A stretch of DNA of 7,397 nucleotides from JBMOLK01 sp049325575 (GTDB taxonomy: Bacteria; Bacillota; Clostridia; Acetivibrionales; Acetivibrionaceae), in NCBI GenBank assembly GCA_049325575.1, contig JBMOLK010000223.1:1-7397 (forward strand), given 5' to 3'. Made by a program: the position numbers and the translations under genes. How positions within the stretch are numbered: position 1 is the first letter of the stretch; every line of letters starts with the position of its first letter. Below are positions 1 to 6,970 of this stretch, piece after piece. The notes beneath the pieces were generated by a model, which was given only the letters and a program-made list of their open reading frames with translations, had not been told where the DNA came from and did not search any database.

Positions 1-649
1 TTGCTATCCTGTCTTTTTCGTCTATCTTTTTATCAACAGGTAAAGGTACAATAGGAGTTTTAACTACTTTTCTCCAGTACTCCACTTCCTTTAAAATCTC
101 CGGACTTTTTGCATAATCATGAAGTTGAAGCGCGGCTGTCTTTATAGAGTCTGTTTTATCAGGCAATTTAATATCTTCACCCCTAAGCAATTGATCATAT
201 CCGGTCATTAAATCTTCTAAAAATACTCTTGAAGAAACATCATCAAAAATTAGATGATGTATAACTATATAAAGGTGGTCGCCTTCATCAGTCTTAAATA
301 AGGCTATAGCCATCAATGGCCCTTCACTTAAATCAATAATATTTTGAGTCTCGTCCATTACTTCCTTTATGCTCGTACCAAACTCTTCACGGCCTCGAAG
401 GTCAATGGTGCGGATATCATAGAACTTTTCACCCAACCCTCTGCAGTGAGAAACAACCTTTCCATTCTCTCTTTTAAAGACAAGTCTAAAAGCATCATGA
501 TGTTCCACTATTTTGTTCAGAACCCTTCTAAACATCTCTACATCTATGCTTTTTCTTATATGCAGCCGGAGATCAGCATTCCAGTGATTTACATATTCTA
601 TATTGTTGAAAAACCATTTTTGAAATGCAAGCATAGGTATTTCACCTTC
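1..649 (-). other. E2: epimerization domain, N-terminal part, divergent
   Basis: Belongs to the condensation-domain superfamily. It begins GEIPMLAFQKWFF, with HWNADLRL after it, matching the E-domain opening PIQxWFF...HHWN. The His motif is HHLIFDD (residues 2223-2229, around 259-239), followed by VSSRVFLEDL. Further on, LPDKTDSIKTAA and EVEYWRK match E-domain sequence between the His motif and the second half. It would epimerize the A2 residue on T2. The two histidines and the first Asp are kept, but the usual DGVSWR reads DDVSSR, so activity is uncertain. The second half, including the expected catalytic Glu and FNYLG, lies outside the window. Confidence 0.82.
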
Positions 650-3600
650 CACGAATTCCTTACTATTCTCACTTCTAATAGGCATAACCTTTTTACTTAA
701 GTGTTTAATTGTACTACTTTGGATAAAGTCTCTTGTACTTACGTTAAACCCTTTCTTCCTTAACTTTGAAATTACCTCTATTATTTTAAGTGAGTCTCCC
801 CCATGCATATAAAAATCATCATTTATTCCTATTAACTTTTTTAATAATACTTCTTCCCATGCTTTTACCAAAACTTTTTCTATTTCGTTTCTTGGCGCTT
901 CATATTCTACCCCTGTATGTACATCCCTGTTTGGTTCAGGTAAACCCTTCCTGTCTACCTTACCGTTAGGAGTAAGAGGCATCTTATCCAACCTCATGAA
1001 GAATGCGGGCAGCATATAAGAAGGCAGCTCTTTTGACAAACATTCTCTTAACTCTTGAACCGTTAGCTCACCCTCTGATACATAGTAAGCACAAAGATAC
1101 TGATCTCCCTCACCTTTCTCTTTTGCCAAAACTACTGCCTCTTTTATATTTTTATGTTTTATAAGCTGACTTTCTATTTCTCCCAGTTCTATCCTAAAGC
1201 CTCTTATCTTTACCTGATGGTCTACCCTTCCCAAAAACTCTATATTACCGTCGGGCAGCCACCTGGCCAAATCTCCTGTCCGATATATCCTCTCACCTTT
1301 TTCAAAGGGATTTTCCGTAAACTTCTCTAATGTAAGCTCCTGCTTGTTCAAGTACTCTCTCGCAAGTCCTTCCCCTGCTATACATAACTCTCCTGGCACC
1401 CCTATAGGCTTTAGGGAGTTATTTCTTGCCAATATATAGACCTTAATGTTATCCAGTGGTTTTCCTATTGGAACATTAATACTGTCTTTTAGTTCTTTTA
1501 GCGGATAAATAGTTGAATAAATCGTAGCTTCTGTTGGCCCGTATATGTTTACTAGCTCTGTACTGCTAAACAAACTGTAAAATGCTTTAATCACGCCTCT
1601 TGGTATGGCCTCCCCTGCTGTAAATACATATTTGAGGTGTCTTGCTTCAGATACATCTTCCGCAGTTATTGAATTAACGAAAGCATTTAGCATTGACGGA
1701 ACAAAATTTATATGAGTAACTTTTTGTGTTATTATAGTTTGCATTATGCTTGCAGGATCTTTTTCCATACCTCTACCCAGCACCGACAGCCTACCATTAC
1801 CATGAAACCAGCCAAATAACTCTGCTACCGATACATCAAATGTATAGGTCGTCTTTAGAAGGTAGGTATCGTTATCAATTAAGGGATATCTTCTTTGCAG
1901 TGCTGTAAGGATGTTTACTACACTCGAATGCTCAACTGCTACACCTTTAGGCTTTCCTGTTGAACCTGACGTATATATTACATATGCCAGATTATCAGGA
2001 TTGCATATTCCGTAAATATTTGAGCAATCCCTGCAATATATACTGCTATCATCTAGATCTATTATTTGTCCATCATACTTAAAACCTGTTGATATACCAC
2101 TCTGTACCAATAAAACCTTTGCACCACTGTCATCAAGCATGTAAGCAATCCTATCAGCAGGATATTCGTGGCTAATGGGAAGGTAAGCACCCCCTGCCTT
2201 TAAAATCCCCATAATACCAATTATCATTTCTATGGAACGGTCTACCATTATGCCGACTACCGTATCCGGTCCCACACCTTTTTCCATCAGAAGCCTTGCC
2301 AGTTGATTAGACTTGTTGTTAAGCTCCTTATATGTTAACTGTAAGCTCTCATATATGACCGCAATATTGTCTGGTGTCTTCTCAACCTGTTCTTCAAATA
2401 ACTGATGTATAGTCTTACCCCTTGGATAGTCTGCTTCTGTACTATTAAAACAGCATAGTATATCCTTCTTCTCTTCATCAGTTAATAATTCTATCTTTCC
2501 AAGCTCTATCTCAGGCTTTATTGTTATCTGCTCTAAAATGTTTGTAAAGTGTACCATCAGCCTTTTTATGGTTTCCGGTTTGAATAATTTTGTGCAATAC
2601 TCTACAACAAAGCATATAGCTTCACCCTTATCTACCGCTGTTAATGTAATATCAAATTTTGATACTTTACAATCCATATTGTAAGGCAATAGCTTTAGAT
2701 TTCCTGTCTCCATATCATAATTATCCACATTCTGGAGTACAAGCATAGTGTCAAACAGTGGATTTCTACTTGTATCCCTTCTTACATTAAGCTTTTCAAT
2801 CAACTGTTCAAACTGATAATCCTGGTTTTCATATGCTTTTACTGCATTATCTCTTACTTCCATGAGAAAGTCTTTGAATGTCTTGTTCTCTTCTGGGAAA
2901 TTCCGCATGACAAGATTATTTACAAACATACCGACCATACTTCGAAGATCTGTGTGCGTCCTGTTTGCAACAGGAGTACCTATTACTATGTCTTCCTGGC
3001 CTGTGTATCTATATAACAGTGTGTTGTATGCTGCAAGAAAAACCATATATAAGGTTACTTCATTCTTAACCGTCATTTCTCGTAATTTATTGGATATATG
3101 CCTGTTTAACTCAAAACTAATACTAGCACCTTCAAAGCTTTGTATAGAAGGTCTTTGGAAATCTGTAGGTATGTCAAGTACAGGAATTTCCCCACGGAGT
3201 CTTTCCAACCAGTATTCTTCTTGCTTCTTTAAATCCTGCTTGAGTAACCTATTCTGCCATACAGCATAGTCCTTATACTGAAGTCCAAGTTCCGGTAAAA
3301 TTTCACCGTTATATAGCTTAAAAAACTCCCTGATCAGAATAGTTGAAGATAACCCGTCGGATACTATATGGTGCATATCTACAAGCATAGCAGAATCTCC
3401 ATTGGCCAGCTTAACAAGCCCCCCTCTTAGAAGTGGAGGCTTTTCAAGATCAAAGGGACGTATAAAACTTTCTACCACTTCTTTAAAGTCGCTTTCGTCT
3501 GCCTCAAAATATTCTATATCGAATTCAACCTTATCAAATATTTTCTGTACAGGCTCTTTATCTAAAACATAAAAACCTGTTCGAAGTGATTCATGTCTCT

Positions 3601-6600
3601 TGATTAACATCCTGAATGTTTCCTCAAATTTAAATCTATCAACCGCCCCCTCAATAATTAAAACAGAAGGCATGTTATACGCCAAATTCTCTACCATGCC
3701 ATCTAAAAGATAGAGTCTTTTCTGTGCAGATGACAGTGGGTATAATTCCCTCTTTTCTACAGGTTCTATTGAAGAGTATTTACTTTTTGGAGCTGTTTGC
3801 ATATACTCTGATATTCCCTTTATAGTAGGTGTTCTGAATAACACCGCAAGAGGAATCTCTGTCTCGAATTCCTTATGTATTCTTGAGACTAATACGGTAG
3901 CCTTAAGGGAGTGCCCCCCTAGTTCAAAGAAGTCATTATTTATTCCAGGTTCTTCTTTCAATGACAATACCTCTTTCCAGACAAAAGCTAGTCTCTTTTC
4001 TGCTTCATTCCGTGGGGCTTCATAATCTGCTTCTACATTTATATCACCATCAGGTTCTGGAAGAGCTTTTCTGTCTACCTTCCCGTTGGGGGTAAGAGGC
4101 ATTTGTTCTATCTGAATAAAGAATGAGGGTATCATGTAGTATGGAAGTTCCTTTGATAGGTACTCCCTTAATTCTGCTGTCAAAACCACATTTTCTGCTA
4201 CAATGTATGCACAAAGGTAATTGTCCCCGGTTTCACTTTCTTTTGAAGCTATCACTGCTTCCTTAATGCCGCCATACTTTAAAAGTCGTACTTCTATTTC
4301 CCCCGGCTCTATCCTAAAGCCCCTTATCTTTACCTGATGGTCCAACCTTCCCAGGAACTCAATGTTGCCGTCCGATATCCATCTTGCAAGATCTCCAGTT
4401 CTATACATCCTCTTACCTGGATCAAACGGGTCTTTTACAAACTTAGTAGCAGTTAGTTCATGCCTATTAAGGTATCCTCTTACCACCCCATCCCCTGCTA
4501 TACACAATTCTCCCGCAGCTCCTACAGGCTGCAAATTATTGTTTTTATCTGTTATATATACCTTGGTGTTGGCTACAGGTTTACCTATAGTTATTTTTTT
4601 ATCATCTGTCAAGTCCTTTACTGTGGACCATACAGTCGTTTCTGTCGGTCCATAAACGTTATATTTTTTTACTTTCGTAAGCTCCCTTTTCAGTAAATCA
4701 AAAAGCTTAGGCGGTAATGCTTCACCCCCTATTATCAGTTCATCCAATTGTCTTAAGCCATCTATACCGACATTATTTTCGACAAGCATTTTTAGTCTTG
4801 AAGGAGTACTCTGGAGCATGTTAACCTTATTTTTCACAATTAATTCTCCCAAGAGCTTTGGGTCTTTCTGATGTTCTTCGTCGGCTATTACCACTTTCAT
4901 ACCCTCTGTCAAAGGTAGCAAAGTCTCAAGAACAAATATATCAAAGGATATTGTAGTCAGTGCCAGTATTGACTTTTCTGGTAAAAAAGCTATCTTATCC
5001 TTCATTCCCTTAAAAAAGTTGATAATATTTATATGCTCAACCATTACACCTTTGGGTTTTCCTGTCGACCCTGAAGTATAAATTACATATACCAGGTTCC
5101 TAGAGTCACATATATTGTTCAAATTGTCCCTATTACTGCTGTAACAATTATTATCAAATACGTCTATTCTTTCTCCACTAAAATCAACTTCACCAAGTTT
5201 CTGAAAGTAACTCTCCTGAGTCAGTATAATTCCAATATTGCTGTCTTTTATCATGAATCCGACTCTTTCACCAGGATATCCAGGATCAATAGGAAGATAA
5301 GCCCCCCCTGATTTCAATACAGCTAAAATTGAAACTATCAACTCCACTGACCGGTTTACCATTACGCCTATAATGGTGTCAGGCTTTACACCTTTTAACC
5401 TTAATACTAAAGCTAATTGGTTTGACTTTTCGTTTAATTCCTTGTAAGAAACATTTATACCATTAAACACTATCGCCGTGTTTCTAGGCGTCCTTTCTGC
5501 CTGCTCTTCAAACAGTTCATGTACTGTCCTGGTTTTCTGGTATTCTACATTTGTTTCGTTGAAGTCAAAAAGCAGCTTGTTCTCTTCCTGTTCCCCAAGT
5601 ATCCTGATATCTTTAATTTTAGTACCTGAGTTTTCTTCAATTTGGTCTATAACCTTAATCATATGTCCTGCTATTCTATTTATATCCTCAGTATCATAAA
5701 CCGTGGAATTATAAGAAAATTTTATATTCAGGCTATCTCCAGGTATAATAAAAATACCAAAATCATAGCTAATCTGTTCAAAGAAATCAAAATTCTTTAT
5801 TTCAAAACCTATATCACCTTTTTGAGACGTATTTGAAATACTCTCCTTAATAGGGTAGTTTTCAAAAATCAATACATGGTTTAACAAATCCTGTTTTAGT
5901 ACTGTATTGGACTGTATTTCAGCTAAAGGCACATAGCTATACTTTTCGTACTCAAGAGCTCCTTGTTGACACACTTCTGCCATCTCAAGAAAAGACTTTT
6001 CGTCTTCACTCGTAATTCTAACAGGTACGGTATTTATAAATAGTCCCACCATTTTTTCAATATCGGATATCTCGGAAGGTCTTCCAGAAACTACAACACC
6101 AAATACTACATCGTTTGTGTTGTTATACCTTCCAAGTATAATCCCCCATATCGTTTGAAAAATTGTGCTTAATGTCAGACTGTTGTTTTGTGCTATCTTA
6201 CTTAGTTTATTTGTCTTCTCTTTCCCAATAGAGACAGAGTGCTCTTTCATCAAGTACTTTCTTTCGTCCAAGTTCTTACTTCCGATAATAACAACATTAG
6301 TCTCATAGCATTTAAGGTATTCCTTCCAGTAGCCTAGAGCCCTCTCTTTGTTTTGACTTTCCAGCCACTTTATATAACGACTGTATGGAATTGCTGTTTT
6401 ATTATATAACGGCTTGCCATTCTTTAAACTGCTATAGAAACTGAAGAAGTCCTGCATAACAATCCCGTTACACCAACCGTCCATAATTATGTGATGGTAG
6501 CTCCATATTATGTAATATTCCTTATCCGATAGTTTTAATGCCGAAATTCTGATAGAAATATCCTTTTCCAGATCAAATCCTTTATTCCTGTCGCTTGCTT

Positions 6601-6925
6601 TAAAGTCATTTACATAACTATCCTGATGTTCTTTAGACAAGTACGATATATCCTCAAAAATTACCTTGGACTTTCTTTTGTTTAAAACTAGCTGTACAGG
6701 CTCCCTCATTTTCTTATATATGAAAATAGTTCTAAATACATCATACTTTTCTATAAGTAGGTTGAAACTCTCTTCAATCTTATATAAGTCTATATCACCT
6801 TCAATCTTTACACCCAGTTGTTCAAAATATGTGGATGATCTTTTATCCTTGATATACTCAAAAAGCATACTTTCCTGCATAGGTGAAAGTGGATAAATAT
6901 CTTTAATATCACTCTTGTTAAACAT
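1..6925 (-). CDS. NRPS subunit, C-A(Gly)-T-C-A-T-E, 5' part of gene
   Basis: A multimodular peptide synthetase whose first 2308 residues are visible; the frame is open to the window edge, so the protein is longer. Domains with approximate residues: C1 8-435, A1 450-957, T1 968-1042, C2 1059-1475, A2 1489-1997, T2 2008-2080, E2 from 2093 on. Both A domains have the ATP-binding TSGSTGKPKG, YGPTE, YRTGDLARW and the NGKVDRK lysine. T1 and T2 carry the phosphopantetheine serine in GGHSL (Ser1006) and GGDSL (Ser2045). C1 and C2 have intact HHxxxDG. The ATG start has a ribosome binding site and an in-frame TGA just before it. The subunit should accept a D-ended chain from the upstream NRPS, add Gly, then add and probably epimerize a second residue. 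No frameshift or internal stop was found: motif-bearing segments all lie in one frame from end to end. No tailoring domain or thioesterase is visible. The product is unknown. Confidence 0.96.
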   Translation of the reverse strand, partial: MFNKSDIKDIYPLSPMQESMLFEYIKDKRSSTYFEQLGVKIEGDIDLYKIEESFNLLIEKYDVFRTIFIYKKMREPVQLVLNKRKSKVIFEDISYLSKEHQDSYVNDFKASDRNKGFDLEKDISIRISALKLSDKEYYIIWSYHHIIMDGWCNGIVMQDFFSFYSSLKNGKPLYNKTAIPYSRYIKWLESQNKERALGYWKEYLKCYETNVVIIGSKNLDERKYLMKEHSVSIGKEKTNKLSKIAQNNSLTLSTIFQTIWGIILGRYNNTNDVVFGVVVSGRPSEISDIEKMVGLFINTVPVRITSEDEKSFLEMAEVCQQGALEYEKYSYVPLAEIQSNTVLKQDLLNHVLIFENYPIKESISNTSQKGDIGFEIKNFDFFEQISYDFGIFIIPGDSLNIKFSYNSTVYDTEDINRIAGHMIKVIDQIEENSGTKIKDIRILGEQEENKLLFDFNETNVEYQKTRTVHELFEEQAERTPRNTAIVFNGINVSYKELNEKSNQLALVLRLKGVKPDTIIGVMVNRSVELIVSILAVLKSGGAYLPIDPGYPGERVGFMIKDSNIGIILTQESYFQKLGEVDFSGERIDVFDNNCYSSNRDNLNNICDSRNLVYVIYTSGSTGKPKGVMVEHINIINFFKGMKDKIAFLPEKSILALTTISFDIFVLETLLPLTEGMKVVIADEEHQKDPKLLGELIVKNKVNMLQSTPSRLKMLVENNVGIDGLRQLDELIIGGEALPPKLFDLLKRELTKVKKYNVYGPTETTVWSTVKDLTDDKKITIGKPVANTKVYITDKNNNLQPVGAAGELCIAGDGVVRGYLNRHELTATKFVKDPFDPGKRMYRTGDLARWISDGNIEFLGRLDHQVKIRGFRIEPGEIEVRLLKYGGIKEAVIASKESETGDNYLCAYIVAENVVLTAELREYLSKELPYYMIPSFFIQIEQMPLTPNGKVDRKALPEPDGDINVEADYEAPRNEAEKRLAFVWKEVLSLKEEPGINNDFFELGGHSLKATVLVSRIHKEFETEIPLAVLFRTPTIKGISEYMQTAPKSKYSSIEPVEKRELYPLSSAQKRLYLLDGMVENLAYNMPSVLIIEGAVDRFKFEETFRMLIKRHESLRTGFYVLDKEPVQKIFDKVEFDIEYFEADESDFKEVVESFIRPFDLEKPPLLRGGLVKLANGDSAMLVDMHHIVSDGLSSTILIREFFKLYNGEILPELGLQYKDYAVWQNRLLKQDLKKQEEYWLERLRGEIPVLDIPTDFQRPSIQSFEGASISFELNRHISNKLREMTVKNEVTLYMVFLAAYNTLLYRYTGQEDIVIGTPVANRTHTDLRSMVGMFVNNLVMRNFPEENKTFKDFLMEVRDNAVKAYENQDYQFEQLIEKLNVRRDTSRNPLFDTMLVLQNVDNYDMETGNLKLLPYNMDCKVSKFDITLTAVDKGEAICFVVEYCTKLFKPETIKRLMVHFTNILEQITIKPEIELGKIELLTDEEKKDILCCFNSTEADYPRGKTIHQLFEEQVEKTPDNIAVIYESLQLTYKELNNKSNQLARLLMEKGVGPDTVVGIMVDRSIEMIIGIMGILKAGGAYLPISHEYPADRIAYMLDDSGAKVLLVQSGISTGFKYDGQIIDLDDSSIYCRDCSNIYGICNPDNLAYVIYTSGSTGKPKGVAVEHSSVVNILTALQRRYPLIDNDTYLLKTTYTFDVSVAELFGWFHGNGRLSVLGRGMEKDPASIMQTIITQKVTHINFVPSMLNAFVNSITAEDVSEARHLKYVFTAGEAIPRGVIKAFYSLFSSTELVNIYGPTEATIYSTIYPLKELKDSINVPIGKPLDNIKVYILARNNSLKPIGVPGELCIAGEGLAREYLNKQELTLEKFTENPFEKGERIYRTGDLARWLPDGNIEFLGRVDHQVKIRGFRIELGEIESQLIKHKNIKEAVVLAKEKGEGDQYLCAYYVSEGELTVQELRECLSKELPSYMLPAFFMRLDKMPLTPNGKVDRKGLPEPNRDVHTGVEYEAPRNEIEKVLVKAWEEVLLKKLIGINDDFYMHGGDSLKIIEVISKLRKKGFNVSTRDFIQSSTIKHLSKKVMPIRSENSKEFVEGEIPMLAFQKWFFNNIEYVNHWNADLRLHIRKSIDVEMFRRVLNKIVEHHDAFRLVFKRENGKVVSHCRGLGEKFYDIRTIDLRGREEFGTSIKEVMDETQNIIDLSEGPLMAIALFKTDEGDHLYIVIHHLIFDDVSSRVFLEDLMTGYDQLLRGEDIKLPDKTDSIKTAALQLHDYAKSPEILKEVEYWRKVVKTPIVPLPVDKKIDEKDRIA
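686..904 (-). other. T2: peptidyl carrier domain of the E-linked type
   Basis: Phosphopantetheine attachment is at Ser2045 in DDFYMHGGDSLK (codon 793-791). Carriers that precede an epimerization domain typically have GGDS in place of GGHS, and the neighbouring domain is indeed E-like. The domain ends near IKHLSKKV. Confidence 0.92.
935..2461 (-). other. A2: adenylation domain, substrate not assigned
   Basis: Activates the second amino acid of this subunit. Core motifs are YTSGSTGKPKG (Thr1652-Gly1661), FDVSVAELFGWF (A4), NIYGPTE (A5), YRTGDLARW (Tyr1881), HQVKIRGFRIE (A8) and NGKVDRK with Lys1989. By-eye alignment to GrsA gives D1697, V1698, A1701, N1740, F1768, A1770, I1794, I1802, Y1803 and K1989, or DVANFAIIYK. 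I do not recognise this as a published code. The pocket is mostly hydrophobic and has no charged residue other than the invariant Asp and Lys, so a neutral side chain is more likely than an acidic or basic one. In A6 the usual ARGY reads AREY (Glu1857). Confidence 0.9.
1188..1222 (-). repeat. Copy 2 of a near-identical segment shared by A2 and A1
   Basis: This 35-bp stretch in the A8 region of A2 (encoding part of HQVKIRGFRIE) matches 4308-4342 in A1 at 34 of 35 positions, with the only mismatch at 1202 versus 4322. It is offset by exactly 3120 bp. It is a module paralogy, not a mobile element. Confidence 0.7.
2501..3751 (-). other. C2: condensation domain, LCL type
   Basis: Joins the glycyl-ended chain on T1 to the residue on T2. 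It begins with YPLSSAQKRLY and has HHIVSDG at residues 1185-1191 (around 3373-3353) with LSSTILIREFF after it. IGTPVANR, GMFVNNLVMR and NPLFDTMLVLQN follow. SSAQKRLY and NPLFDTM are hallmarks of the L-donor/L-acceptor class. An LCL domain fits, because the module before it has no E domain and glycine is achiral. Confidence 0.9.
3800..4024 (-). other. T1: peptidyl carrier (thiolation) domain
   Basis: Carries the growing chain on a 4'-phosphopantetheine arm. The attachment site is Ser1006 in FFELGGHSLK, with its codon at 3910-3908. The LGGHSL form is typical of carriers that feed an ordinary condensation domain, and C2 follows. The domain runs from YEAPRNE to the helix ending ISEYM, a normal length. 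Confidence 0.93.
4055..5578 (-). other. A1: adenylation domain, predicted glycine
   Basis: Activates an amino acid as aminoacyl-AMP and loads it onto T1. Visible core motifs are YTSGSTGKPKG (Thr617-Gly626), FDIF (A4), NVYGPTE (A5), YRTGDLARW (Tyr841), HQVKIRGFRIE (A8) and NGKVDRK with Lys949 (A10). Aligned by eye to GrsA, the specificity positions are D662, I663, L666, Q705, I731, G733, V757, V765, W766 and K949, giving DILQIGVVWK. The published glycine code is DILQLGLIWK; the three differences are conservative hydrophobic swaps, so glycine is a strong prediction. Confidence 0.88.
4308..4342 (-). repeat. Copy 1 of a near-identical segment shared by A1 and A2
   Basis: Partner of 1188-1222, in the A8 region of A1. 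A second conserved block, 4071-4102 versus 951-982 (the A10 region), matches at 29 of 32 positions with the same 3120-bp offset, so there is no net insertion or deletion between A8 and A10 in the two modules. Confidence 0.7.
5621..6904 (-). other. C1: condensation domain, DCL type
   Basis: This domain forms the peptide bond between the chain delivered by the upstream subunit and the glycine on T1. It starts with YPLSPMQESML and has the catalytic HHIIMDG at residues 144-150 (around 6496-6476), followed by WCNGIVMQDFF. VSGRP (Ser280) and GLFINTVPVR follow, and then HVLIFENYP. The PMQE, DGWC, VSGRP and FENYP signatures are those I know from domains that take a D-configured donor, as in TycB. This agrees with the E domain that ends the upstream subunit. 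The usual PMQEGM reads PMQESM here, a minor change. The boundaries are approximate. Confidence 0.87.
6905..6925 (-). other. N-terminal docking (COM acceptor-like) segment
   Basis: The seven residues MFNKSDI precede the condensation-domain motif YPLSPMQ. Subunits that receive chains from an E-ending partner, such as TycB in tyrocidine synthesis, start with a similarly short acceptor segment directly before a comparable motif. The assignment rests on position and on the E-domain tail of the upstream subunit. Confidence 0.5.
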
Positions 6926-6932
6926 TGTTAAA

Positions 6933-6938
6933 CCTCAC
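6933..6938 (-). promoter_or_regulatory. Ribosome binding site of the second NRPS gene
   Basis: On the minus strand GTGAGG lies 7 bases before the ATG at 6925-6923, a good spacing for a Shine-Dalgarno sequence. An in-frame TGA (6937-6935) overlaps it, so translation in this frame cannot start further upstream; this fixes the start. The whole 45-bp gap (6926-6970) shows no convincing -35/-10 pair and no terminator hairpin, which suggests read-through from the upstream gene. Confidence 0.75.
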
Positions 6939-6970
6939 TCTCTTACTGTCATTTCCATATATTAAACCAA

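Noticed and set aside
1..649. A third condensation domain instead of E2
   Set aside because: QKWFF, HWNADL, LPDKTDSIK and the preceding GGDSLK carrier all point to an epimerization domain, not a peptide-bond-forming C domain.
344..700. Open plus-strand frame of 118 codons
   Set aside because: It lies antisense to the T2/E2 coding sequence, where the minus strand shows clear NRPS motifs. Its protein resembles nothing I recognise.
2862..3269. Open plus-strand frame of 135 codons
   Set aside because: It is antisense to the C2 domain, with no recognisable domain of its own; it is a shadow of the real reading frame.
4362..4696. Two overlapping plus-strand frames
   Set aside because: They are antisense to conserved A5-A7 motifs of A1, and they overlap each other; neither is a plausible gene.
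5478..5836. Plus-strand frames with hydrophobic, Ser-rich translations
   Set aside because: Antisense to the C1-A1 junction. The apparent hydrophobic character comes from the complement of charged, AT-rich codons.
6666..6896. Plus-strand frame of 76 codons
   Set aside because: Antisense to the well-conserved start of C1.
6950..6958. Two in-frame ATGs upstream of the chosen start of the second NRPS gene
   Set aside because: An in-frame TGA at 6937-6935 ends that frame before the condensation domain.
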